Source of the DNA: Allobosea sp. | GTDB taxonomy: Bacteria > Pseudomonadota > Alphaproteobacteria > Rhizobiales > Beijerinckiaceae | Direction: 5' to 3' | Assembly: GCF_030695125.1 (NCBI RefSeq) | Contig: NZ_JAUYTP010000048.1 | Coordinates: 1 to 59,908, forward strand | Length of the DNA: 59,908 nucleotides | In this document: positions 8,652 to 15,819 of the stretch, in pieces | How the letters are laid out: every line of letters starts with the position of its first letter | Numbering within the stretch: position 1 is the first letter of the stretch | Made by a program: the position numbers and the translations under genes | Notes under the pieces: model-generated | Seen by the model: only the letters and a program-made list of their open reading frames with translations | What the model was told of the DNA's origin: nothing | The model's database searches: none

Positions 8652-10160
8652 TCACCAGCTCACGGCGATGTATTTGGTCTCGGTGAATTCGAGCAGGCCG
8701 TGATGGGCGCCTTCGCGCCCGAGCCCGCTCTGTTTCATGCCGCCGAAGGGAGCCGCCGGGTCGGACACCAGGCCGCGATTGAGCGCGACCATGCCGTAGT
8801 CGAGCCGCTCGGCGATCCCCAGCCCGGCCTTGAGGTCGCCGGTATAGACATAGGCCGACAGCCCGTATTCGGTGTCGTTGGCCATGCGGATGGCATCCTC
8901 CACATCGTCGAACGGCGTCACGGCCGCGACCGGCCCGAAGATCTCTTCGCGCTGGATCGCGGCATCGCGCGACAGATCGGCGATCACCGAGGGCGGATAG
9001 AACAGTCCCGGTCCCGGCCCGGCGACGCCGCCCAGCCGGAGCGTGGCTCCCTTGCCGAGCGCATCGGCGACCAGCGCCTCGATCTTGTCGATCGCGGCCC
9101 GGTTGATCATGGCGCCGCATTGGGTCGCGGCATCGGTGCCGGGCCCGACGGTGAGGGCGCCCATCCGTGAAACCAGCTTCTGGACGAAGGTCTCGTAAAT
9201 GCCGCGCTGGACATAGAACCGGTTCGCGGCCGTGCAGGCCTCGCCGGCATTGCGCATCTTGGCGATCATCGCGCCGTCCAGGGCCGCCTCGAGATCGGCA
9301 TCGTCGAGAACGAGGAAGGGCGCGTTGCCGCCGAGTTCCATCGAGCAGCTGATGACGCTGTTGGCAGCCTCGCGCAGCAGGATGCGGCCGACCTCCGTCG
9401 AGCCGGTGAAGGAGAGCTTGCGCACCCGCCTGTCATGCAGGATCGCGCGGCAGAGCCCTGCCGGCTCCGAGGTGTTGACGATGTTGACGACGCCCGCCGG
9501 AACACCGGCGCGCCGCAGGATCTCGCCGACGGCCAGCGCCGTCAGCGGCGTTTCCTCGGCCGGCTTGAGAATGCAGGTGCAGCCGGCCGCCAGGGCCGGG
9601 GCGATCTTGCGCGTCGCCATCGCCGCCGGAAAATTCCAGGGCGTGATCAACAGCGCGATGCCGATCGGCTGGTACTGGACCAGGATGCGGTTGCCGCCGG
9701 CTGGCGCCATCGCGATCTCGCCATTGATGCGCACGGCCTCCTCCGCATACCACCGGAAGAACTCGGCCGCGTACATAACTTCTGAGCGCGCGTCGGCCAG
9801 CGCCTTGCCGTTCTCCAGCGAGATCAGCCGGGCGAGCCAGTCGGCCTGATCGACCATCGCCTGGTAGCAACGCTGCAGGATGATTGAGCGCTGGCGCGGC
9901 GGCGTCGCGGCCCAGCCGGCCGCCGCTGTTTCGGCGGCATCGACCGCCGCCAACCCGTCGGCGACCGTGGCGTCGGCGACCGAGGTCAGGACCGTGCCGC
10001 TCGAGGGATCGAGAACCGCGATGCGGCCCGTGCCGGCGCCTTGCGTCCAGGCGGCGCCGATCAGATGATCGGTCGGAATCGGAAAGCCGCCTTCTCCCGC
10101 GAACCCCGCTACGACGTAGTGGCGGTCGGCGGCGGCTGTGGTCTCGGTCTGGGCGTGCAT
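8652..10160 (-). CDS. NAD(P)-dependent aldehyde dehydrogenase, succinate-semialdehyde dehydrogenase type
   Basis: A 502-aa aldehyde dehydrogenase oxidising a semialdehyde to an acid. Catalytic residues are readable: Glu about 275 in MELGGNAP, Cys about 309 in NAGEACTAANR, Asn in TPWNFP near 176, and the cofactor loop FTGSTEVGR near 251. The C-terminal EEIFGPVAAV and SGLGREGAHHG blocks are typical of the SSADH/GabD subgroup. It starts 19 nt after the iron alcohol dehydrogenase gene, so the two likely form an alcohol-to-aldehyde-to-acid pair such as 4-hydroxybutyrate to succinate. Another hydroxy acid is possible. Confidence 0.92.
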   Translation of the reverse strand: MHAQTETTAAADRHYVVAGFAGEGGFPIPTDHLIGAAWTQGAGTGRIAVLDPSSGTVLTSVADATVADGLAAVDAAETAAAGWAATPPRQRSIILQRCYQAMVDQADWLARLISLENGKALADARSEVMYAAEFFRWYAEEAVRINGEIAMAPAGGNRILVQYQPIGIALLITPWNFPAAMATRKIAPALAAGCTCILKPAEETPLTALAVGEILRRAGVPAGVVNIVNTSEPAGLCRAILHDRRVRKLSFTGSTEVGRILLREAANSVISCSMELGGNAPFLVLDDADLEAALDGAMIAKMRNAGEACTAANRFYVQRGIYETFVQKLVSRMGALTVGPGTDAATQCGAMINRAAIDKIEALVADALGKGATLRLGGVAGPGPGLFYPPSVIADLSRDAAIQREEIFGPVAAVTPFDDVEDAIRMANDTEYGLSAYVYTGDLKAGLGIAERLDYGMVALNRGLVSDPAAPFGGMKQSGLGREGAHHGLLEFTETKYIAVSW

Positions 10161-10179
10161 GGTGATGGGTCCTGTGGCG

Positions 10180-11403
10180 TCAGGCGTTCAGCAGGGCCGC
10201 GCGATCGCCGGTGAAGGCGGCGCGGGTGATGGCGAGCATGCCCGGGAGATCCAGCGGGCGCGGATTGTTCTTGACCAGGCGCTCGGCCTTGAGCGCGCCG
10301 GTCGCGATTTCCTCGTCATGGCCTGGAGCCAGCCCGAGTTCGGCCAGCGTCTTGGGGACACCGACCGAAGCGAACAGATCCGCGACCGCATCGACGAAGA
10401 GCTGCGAGCGCTCGGCTACGCCCATCCCCGCCTCGCCGAGGCCGACGACGCCGGCAAGCTCCGCGAAATCCTTGGCACAGACGCTGCGGTTGAACTGCAT
10501 GACGTAAGGCAGAAGCGCGCCGACGCCGTCGCCATGGGCGGTGTGGGTGAGATTGCCGACCGGATATTGCAGGGCATGCGCGGCGGCCGTGCCCGCCGTG
10601 CCGAAGGCGCAGCCGGCCGCGAGAGAGGCCAGCATCAGCCCCTCGCGTGCTTCGGCGTCCGAGCCGTCCCGGCAGGCCCGCCCCAGGAAGCGGAACACAT
10701 GCGTGACGGCGAGCCGGGCGAAATGGTCCGAGAGCAGGTTCTTGCCGACGAAGACCTGCTGTTCGGTCAGCAGCGGGTCGGCCGGGCGGCGTTTGCTGGT
10801 GAAGGCCTCGACGGCATGGGCCAGGGCATCCGCCCCCGAACAGGCGGTGAGGCGCGGCGGGCAGGTCATGGTCAGCGCGGGATCGCAGATCGCGAGGCGC
10901 GGAATGATGTGGGGGCTGGCGACGCCGATCTTCAGGCCGCGCCCGCTGTCCATGACGACCGCGACGGGCGTCACCTCGGAGCCCGTGCCAGCGGTGGTCG
11001 GCACCGCGACGAGCGGCAGCACCGGGCCCGGCACGGCGAATTCGCCGTAGTACTGGCCGACGGGCCCGCCATGGGCGATCACGACCGCGACCAGCTTGGC
11101 CAGATCCATGCAGCTGCCCCCGCCGATCCCGATCACCAGATCGGGCGCAAACCCGGCGGCTTCGCGCGCGCAGTCATCGATGCATGCGATCGGCAGGTCG
11201 GCGATCGTCCGGTCATAGACATGGACCACGACGCCGGCGGCGCGCAGATCGTCGAGCGCGTCGGCGAATTCGGGCTGCGCCGACAGGCGGGAGTCGGTGC
11301 AGACGAGTGCGCGGCGACCGAGGCGGGCGGCTGCCGCGCCCAGCGCGCGTCGCTTGCCCTCGCCGAAGAGGATCGTAGCGGGCAGTCGCAAGGCTCCGAA
11401 CAT
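10180..11403 (-). CDS. Iron-containing alcohol dehydrogenase (group III)
   Basis: A 407-aa protein of usual length. The NAD(P) loop IGIGGGSCMDLAK and the PTTAGTGSEVTP motif are present. Metal ligands are visible in CDPALT (Asp region), GADALAHAVEAF, AAAHALQYPVG and HTAHGDGVGALLP (His). It would oxidise a primary hydroxyl, feeding the aldehyde dehydrogenase encoded 19 nt downstream. The pairing recalls blcB/blcA of Agrobacterium (4-hydroxybutyrate use), but here it is adjacent to a GntR regulator rather than an IclR one, so the match is only suggestive. An ATCCTATAGGAT palindrome lies 64 nt upstream. Confidence 0.92.
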   Translation of the reverse strand: MFGALRLPATILFGEGKRRALGAAAARLGRRALVCTDSRLSAQPEFADALDDLRAAGVVVHVYDRTIADLPIACIDDCAREAAGFAPDLVIGIGGGSCMDLAKLVAVVIAHGGPVGQYYGEFAVPGPVLPLVAVPTTAGTGSEVTPVAVVMDSGRGLKIGVASPHIIPRLAICDPALTMTCPPRLTACSGADALAHAVEAFTSKRRPADPLLTEQQVFVGKNLLSDHFARLAVTHVFRFLGRACRDGSDAEAREGLMLASLAAGCAFGTAGTAAAHALQYPVGNLTHTAHGDGVGALLPYVMQFNRSVCAKDFAELAGVVGLGEAGMGVAERSQLFVDAVADLFASVGVPKTLAELGLAPGHDEEIATGALKAERLVKNNPRPLDLPGMLAITRAAFTGDRAALLNA

Positions 11404-11466
11404 GACACCAACCTTCTCTCGCCGTGCGGATGATGGGACCGGCGGCAGTGCACGATCTCAAGTCTA

Positions 11467-11480
11467 TATCCTATAGGATA
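11467..11480. promoter_or_regulatory. Perfect 14-bp palindrome TATCCTATAGGATA upstream of the alcohol dehydrogenase operon
   Basis: The strongest copy of the ATCCTATAGGAT motif. It lies in the 236-bp divergent gap between the iron alcohol dehydrogenase (start 11403, minus) and the SAF dehydrogenase (start 11640, plus), 64 nt from the former. The other copies at 7717 and 8529 flank GntR regulator 1, making that protein the likely binder. Confidence 0.65.
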
Positions 11481-11589
11481 GATGATTGATGGCAAGGGGG
11501 GCAGCGCCGGCTCGCCTCCTCGCGAGGCAAGTCCGCATGACGCGAGCAACGCACATGCTGTCTGCTGCCTATGTCGCAGTGAGACCTGT

Positions 11590-11603
11590 TCTTGCATGCA
11601 AGA
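11590..11603. promoter_or_regulatory. Perfect 14-bp palindrome TCTTGCATGCAAGA upstream of the SAF dehydrogenase
   Basis: It lies 37 nt before the GTG start at 11640. The 12-bp core CTTGCATGCAAG recurs perfectly at 20599-20610 before TRAP-3 dctP, as TTGCATGCAA at 19727, and in one-mismatch form at 5454 and 5536. A GntR/FCD binding site is the most likely reading. Confidence 0.65.
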
Positions 11604-11639
11604 TTGCCGTAAGACGCGTCCGACAGGGAGGAGTCGTTC

Positions 11640-13043
11640 GTGAATTTCCATCAGCACTATGCGCGCATCGCGCGTCCCATCGAGACTTGCGTGGTCGGCA
11701 GCGGCAGCTTCGGCCGCTCATTCCTGACCCAGGCGGCCCGCATCCCGCTCGTCAACGCGCGCATCGCCGTCGACATGACCGCCGAGGCCGCGGGCGAGGC
11801 CTTCGCTTCCGCCGGAGTTGCGCGCCGCGAGATCGCGCTCTGTGCCACGAGCGCCGAGGCGCGCACGGCCTGGGATGCGGGTCGCCGCGTGGCGGCCGCC
11901 GCGCTGTCGACCGTGGTCGATCTGCCCTTTGACATCCTGATCGAGGCCACCGGCGCTCCGGTCGCCGCGGCGCGTCATGCGATGCTGGCGATTGAGGCCG
12001 GCCGCCATGTCGCACTCGTCTCCAAGGAGGCCGATTCCGTCGTCGGGCCGGGGCTGGCGCGTCTGGCGGCGGAGAAGGGCGTGGTCGTCACCCCTGTCGA
12101 CGGCGACCAGCCGAGCCTGCTGATCGGCCTCGTGACCTGGGCCGAGTTGATCGGTTTCGAGGTCATCGGCGCCGGCAAGTCGAGCGAATATGATTTCGTT
12201 TTCGATCCGGCGTCGGGCGACGTCACCTGCAACGGCGTGACCCGGCCGCTGCCGGCGCTCGCGGCGCAGTGGGCGCTCGGCGGCCCTGAAGCGGTCGCGC
12301 GCTCCGCCGCCCGCGCCGCCGTATTGGGGACGGCCTTTCCGCTGCGCACCGTGCCCGATCTCTGCGAGATGACGGTGGTCGCCAACGCGACCGGGCTTGG
12401 TGCGGACACCGCCCGCTTCCATGCACCGCCCGCGCGCATCCCAGAGCTCGCCGACCTGTTCTGCGAGCGCGGGCAGGGTGGGCTGCTCGGCGGGACGCGT
12501 CGCGTCGACGTCTTCCATCATCTGCGCTTGGCCGACGAGCCGAGCTTCGCAGGTGGGGTTTTCGTCACAGTGCGCTGCGAGGATCCGGCCAGCTGGGCTC
12601 TGCTCGCCGAGAAGGGGCATGTCGTGGCATCCGGCGGGCACGCCGCTGCGCTCTATCTGCCGCGCCATCTGCTCGGCCTGGAGGCGGCGACCTCCCTGCT
12701 CGATGCCGCTGGCCTGGGCGTGTCCGGTTACGGCACGGATTACCGCCCGCGGCAGGATCTCGTCGCAGTGGCCGAGGCCGACCTGGCGGCCGGCACCGTG
12801 CTGAGCATGGGCGGCCATCATCACAGCATCGCCGATGTCGGCGGCGCGATGGTTCCTGCCGGCCCTCTGCGGGACGACGCTCCCGCGCCGTTCTACCTCG
12901 TGGCCGATGCGACACTGGTGCGGCCGGTCCGCGCCGGCGAGGCGATCAGGCTCGGCGATGTGGCGGTGGACGAAGCCTCGCCGCTGCTGGCGGCCCGCAT
13001 CAGGCAGGATACGATGTTCTTCTGCGATGCGCCGCCGCGTTGA
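11640..13043 (+). CDS. Homoserine-dehydrogenase-like NAD(P) oxidoreductase with C-terminal SAF domain
   Basis: A 467-aa protein of the COG4091 type. A Rossmann motif VVGSGSFGRSF lies near residues 18-28, and the ILIEATGAP and VALVSKEADSVVGPGL segments match the homoserine-dehydrogenase-like fold. The last about 90 residues (ADATLVRPVRAGEAIRLGDV) form a SAF domain like that of sugar-acid dehydratases and antifreeze proteins. The GTG start is supported by GGGAGGAG 6 nt upstream. Function in this family is poorly fixed; a role in sugar-acid or branched hydroxy-acid breakdown is likely from context. A GntR gene follows 50 nt downstream in the same direction. Confidence 0.85.
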   Translation: MNFHQHYARIARPIETCVVGSGSFGRSFLTQAARIPLVNARIAVDMTAEAAGEAFASAGVARREIALCATSAEARTAWDAGRRVAAAALSTVVDLPFDILIEATGAPVAAARHAMLAIEAGRHVALVSKEADSVVGPGLARLAAEKGVVVTPVDGDQPSLLIGLVTWAELIGFEVIGAGKSSEYDFVFDPASGDVTCNGVTRPLPALAAQWALGGPEAVARSAARAAVLGTAFPLRTVPDLCEMTVVANATGLGADTARFHAPPARIPELADLFCERGQGGLLGGTRRVDVFHHLRLADEPSFAGGVFVTVRCEDPASWALLAEKGHVVASGGHAAALYLPRHLLGLEAATSLLDAAGLGVSGYGTDYRPRQDLVAVAEADLAAGTVLSMGGHHHSIADVGGAMVPAGPLRDDAPAPFYLVADATLVRPVRAGEAIRLGDVAVDEASPLLAARIRQDTMFFCDAPPR

Positions 13044-13093
13044 CGGCGCGAGGTCGCTACGGGGTCACCCCCGATGAAGGAGCGACGAAGCCT

Positions 13094-13762
13094 ATGAGCG
13101 AGGCTGCCGAGGCCTATCCCCGCATCCAGCGACGCACGCTGCACGACGAGGTGCTCGAGCGCCTGCGCGACATGATCATCGAGGGCCGGCTGGAGCCGGG
13201 CCAGCGGATCAACGAGGGCGCGGTGGGGGCCCAGCTCGGTGTCTCCCGCACGCCTTTGCGCGAGGCCATCAAGAGCCTCGCCAGCGAGGGGCTGGTCGAG
13301 ATGCAGCACGCCAAGGGCGCCGCGGTGCGGCGCTTCTCGGTGCGAGATCTGCGCGAGATCCTCGAGGTCACCAAATCCCTGGAGCAGCTCGGTGGCCGCA
13401 TCGCCTGCGTCCAGGCCAGCGATGCGCAGATCGAGGCGATTGCCGCCCTGCATCAGCGCATGATGGAGCTTTATGCCCAGCGCAACCGGCTGGAATATTT
13501 CAAGCTCAACCAGGCGATCCATTCGGCGATCGTCGCCGCTGCGGGCAATGCCGTGCTGATGGAGACGCACGAGACGCTGCAGGCGAGGATCAAGCGGCTG
13601 CGCTTCATCGGCAATGAGGGACCGGCGAAATGGGCCGGTGCCGTGGCCGAACACGAGGCGATGGTCGCGGCCTTGAGCCGGCGCGACGGGGACGCGCTCG
13701 CCGCCGAGATCGGCAAGCACATGGACCACACGCTGACCCGCGTCAGCGAGGTCATCGTCTAG
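13094..13762 (+). CDS. GntR-family transcriptional regulator with FCD domain (regulator 2)
   Basis: A 222-aa regulator. The ATG at 13094 has AAGGAG 11 nt upstream; an upstream in-frame TTG would add 18 unconserved residues. The winged HTH includes the recognition segment EGAVGAQLGVSRTPLREAIKS (about residues 43-63), and the FCD domain occupies residues 80-215 with NQAIHSAIVAAAGN and EHEAMVAALSRRD carrying the ligand histidines. It probably shares a transcript with the SAF dehydrogenase. Its stop codon TAG coincides with the terminal TAG of an IS630-type MITE, so the element sits exactly at the gene's 3' end. Confidence 0.9.
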   Translation: MSEAAEAYPRIQRRTLHDEVLERLRDMIIEGRLEPGQRINEGAVGAQLGVSRTPLREAIKSLASEGLVEMQHAKGAAVRRFSVRDLREILEVTKSLEQLGGRIACVQASDAQIEAIAALHQRMMELYAQRNRLEYFKLNQAIHSAIVAAAGNAVLMETHETLQARIKRLRFIGNEGPAKWAGAVAEHEAMVAALSRRDGDALAAEIGKHMDHTLTRVSEVIV

Positions 13763-13950
13763 TGGATTGAATTGGACGCTTGGTACCCGCCAGTGACCGT
13801 CGTCACAGTTCGGGAAGGACGGCGCGGCCTTACCCGTTTGAAGACGTTCAGAGCGTCGCGGAAGGGTCGAATTTTCCCGTTGGCCGCTATCCAGGGAGCG
13901 GACATTCGGCGCGGACCAAGCCGGACTCTTTTGTCCCAATCAATCCACTA
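13760..13950. mobile_element. 191-bp IS630-derived MITE with terminal inverted repeats
   Basis: Left end TAGTGGATTGAATTGGAC and right end GTCCCAATCAATCCACTA are inverted repeats: the first 11 bases are identical, then they are similar. Both ends begin at a TA dinucleotide, the expected IS630/Tc1 target duplication. There is no coding capacity. The left 105 bp matches the solo end at 14031-14136, and read in reverse it resembles the 3' tail of the IS630 transposase at 15185 (ending SIH-stop). It is therefore a non-autonomous derivative. Confidence 0.8.
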
Positions 13951-14030
13951 GCTTCAGCTGCAAAGGAGGTCACGACGGCTGTTCAACGCGTACCTCGCCT
14001 CCACGGAGAGCATGAGCGGACGGTTGCCGC

Positions 14031-14136
14031 TAGTGGATTGAACGGGACGCTTGATACCCGCCAGTGACCGTCGTCACAGTTCGGGAAGGGCAGCGCAGCC
14101 CTGCCTGTTTGCAGACGTTCGGAAGGTCGCGCGCGC
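14031..14136. repeat. Solo IS630-type end, copy of the left part of the MITE
   Basis: TAGTGGATTGAACGGGACGC begins the copy, and the following about 100 bp (for example ACCCGCCAGTGACCGTCGTC) match 13760-13865 with scattered differences before diverging. No matching right end follows nearby. The nearest inverted partner is TCAATTCACTA ending at 15734, so this could be one end of a 1.7-kb unit enclosing the LysM gene and transposase fragment. Confidence 0.75.
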
Positions 14137-14166
14137 GCATCCCTGCCTCCGTCACCATCCACCGGA

Positions 14167-15132
14167 TCACGGCGGGCCGATCAGATCGTACATGAGCGGG
14201 TTGCGTGACCGGATGTTGAAGTGCCCGGCAAAGCGCCATGACTTGGACTTGATGACCGTGGCAACATGGTCGCGAACTTCGACGACGTCGCCACGAAAAT
14301 CAAGCTCGATGCTGATCCCGTTCATCGATTCCGGGTTGCCCGATGAATTGATATAAACCTTCTCGATTTCGATCCCGGGATCGTCGGTGGCGCGGTAAGT
14401 GTACCCGGTCTGTGGCGGGGCGATGACTGTCGGATTCTCGTAGAGATCCACCTCCGGGTGGTGGAAGGGCGGTGCGACGCGATAACCGTATCGCAGCACC
14501 CTCCCCAGTCCATCGAACCGCCCATCCTCGAGAAAGGTATGGCGGTTGATTGGCCGGTTGAGCGCATTGATCGCGGGGGATCCGGGAACCGGGACCTTGA
14601 TCGGCGTCACGTCAAACCACACCGGGCTCGCCGAGGTCCTGATCCGGACGCGACCCTTTATGTACTGGCGGTATTGATAGGGCATGACGTCGGCAATCGA
14701 ACTGTCGAAGTAGACGTTGATGTCGAAGTGCGCCTTGCACGAGATCCACCCCAGGGGATTGGTCGGCAGGTCCTTGAGGGTGAAGCCGGCGCTGGGTAAC
14801 ACGATCAGCGTCACGAGACGCGGGTCGAGCGGCGGCGTGGCGTAGGCAAAGTCCGGCAGCAGGTAGATGATGCCCGGCGAGGCATTGCGGAAGCTGTAGT
14901 TCTTCCCGTCGGGCGACACTTCGGTGCAGCCGACATTGTGCCTGAGGTAGTAGTTGATCTCTTCTGGCTTCGTGGTGCGGAAATTGAACCGGATAAGGTC
15001 CATCACCGGCACATGGTGCTTGTCGGCGATCGAACCCCAGTTGTCGCCGAGCTGCACCCGGTAGGGCCGCCCGCCCGGCGGTCGATAGTCACGCGGCAGC
15101 GTCGGCTTGGGTGTTGCGATCTTCAATGCCAT
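14167..15132 (-). CDS. LysM-domain protein of unknown function
   Basis: A 321-aa protein. Residues about 20-75 resemble a LysM fold (YRVQLGDNWGSIADKHHVP, then MDLIRFNF), which normally binds peptidoglycan or chitin. No signal peptide or membrane helix is visible, so export by a dedicated system, or an intracellular role, is open. The rest (residues 100-321) matches no family I recognise. Codon use and base composition look less GC-rich than the neighbours. It lies alone between two inverted IS630-type ends (14031 and 15734), which suggests it arrived as cargo or in a transferred segment. Confidence 0.7.
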   Translation of the reverse strand: MALKIATPKPTLPRDYRPPGGRPYRVQLGDNWGSIADKHHVPVMDLIRFNFRTTKPEEINYYLRHNVGCTEVSPDGKNYSFRNASPGIIYLLPDFAYATPPLDPRLVTLIVLPSAGFTLKDLPTNPLGWISCKAHFDINVYFDSSIADVMPYQYRQYIKGRVRIRTSASPVWFDVTPIKVPVPGSPAINALNRPINRHTFLEDGRFDGLGRVLRYGYRVAPPFHHPEVDLYENPTVIAPPQTGYTYRATDDPGIEIEKVYINSSGNPESMNGISIELDFRGDVVEVRDHVATVIKSKSWRFAGHFNIRSRNPLMYDLIGPP

Positions 15133-15184
15133 GGCACTGCCTCGACCGATCGATGCCGAAGCTTAGCGACCGATAGCGGGCCTG

Positions 15185-15663
15185 TCACCACCACTGGATT
15201 GAATCCAACGCCTGGTTCCCTCGTGCAGCGGCGGCGATGATTTCGTCGGGGTCGGCTTTCCAGCGGAACGGCTTTGGATCGACGTTGTGCTCGGCGAGGT
15301 ATCGGTTGATGGCGGCCTGGAGGTCGACGACGCCGAGGAAGACGCCCCGGCGGAGCCTGCGGCTGGTCAGGGCGACGATGCGATCTCCCACTTCGGGGCC
15401 GAACGGCGCGATGCGCGGGGGACGGGTCTTGTCATGAAAGAGCCCGTCAACGCCGTCACTGGCGAAGCGCTCCTGCCAGCGCCAGACGGCGGTCTTGCTC
15501 TTGCCGGTCGCGCGCATGAGCGCGTTCGTACCCAGCCCGTCCGCCGTCGCCAGGACGATCGCGGCGCGCCAGACGTGCTTCTGAGGGCTGTTGCGGTCCG
15601 CGACTACGGATTCAAGCCGGCGCGGTCCGCGGTGGTCACATTGATGACAATTCCTGGACGCAT
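15185..15663 (-). pseudogene. Decayed IS630-family transposase
   Basis: Starting from the ATG at 15663 the frame reads MRPGIVINVTTADRA, then shifts by one base near 15620. In the next frame it continues RLESVVADRNSPQKHVWRA and on to MRATGKSKTAVWRWQERF (HTH). At about 15364 it jumps from GDRIVALT directly to SRRLRRGVFLGVVDLQAAIN, the C-terminal part, so roughly 200 residues including most of the DDE catalytic core are missing. The end GNQALDSIQWW overlaps the IS terminus. A frameshift plus a large deletion makes it inactive. Confidence 0.85.
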
Positions 15664-15734
15664 CGCCCAGACTCGCACGCCGACCGGCCCAGCGGAATCC
15701 CTATCGGGACTCTTCCGTCACCCTCAATTCACTA
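15185..15734 (-). mobile_element. IS630-family insertion sequence remnant
   Basis: It contains the transposase pseudogene. One end (ACTGGATTGAATCCAACGCC at about 15195) is a variant of the TAGTGGATTGAAT termini seen at 13760 and 14031. The other end, CCTCAATTCACTA, finishes at 15734 at a TA. The left TA has been lost to CA, consistent with decay. Confidence 0.75.
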
Positions 15735-15769
15735 GATTCTGCCCTCAAAAGAAGAGGCGCGGTGACGGG

Positions 15770-15795
15770 GCTCCGGCCGGCGTCGCGGCCGGAGC
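15770..15795 (-). terminator. Hairpin downstream of the TRAP-2 operon
   Basis: A perfect 10-bp stem GCTCCGGCCG/CGGCCGGAGC with a 6-nt loop, 24 nt after the dctP-2 stop. On the minus strand a T-rich run (CTTCTTTTG) appears about 16 nt later rather than directly after, so termination efficiency is uncertain. Confidence 0.55.
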
Positions 15796-15819
15796 ATGGC
15801 GGAATCTGGCTACGGATTG

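Noticed and set aside
14030..14239. Small minus-strand ORF ending GYQASRSIH as a gene
   Set aside because: It is the non-functional 3' tail of an IS630 transposase carried by the solo end, without a domain or start signal.
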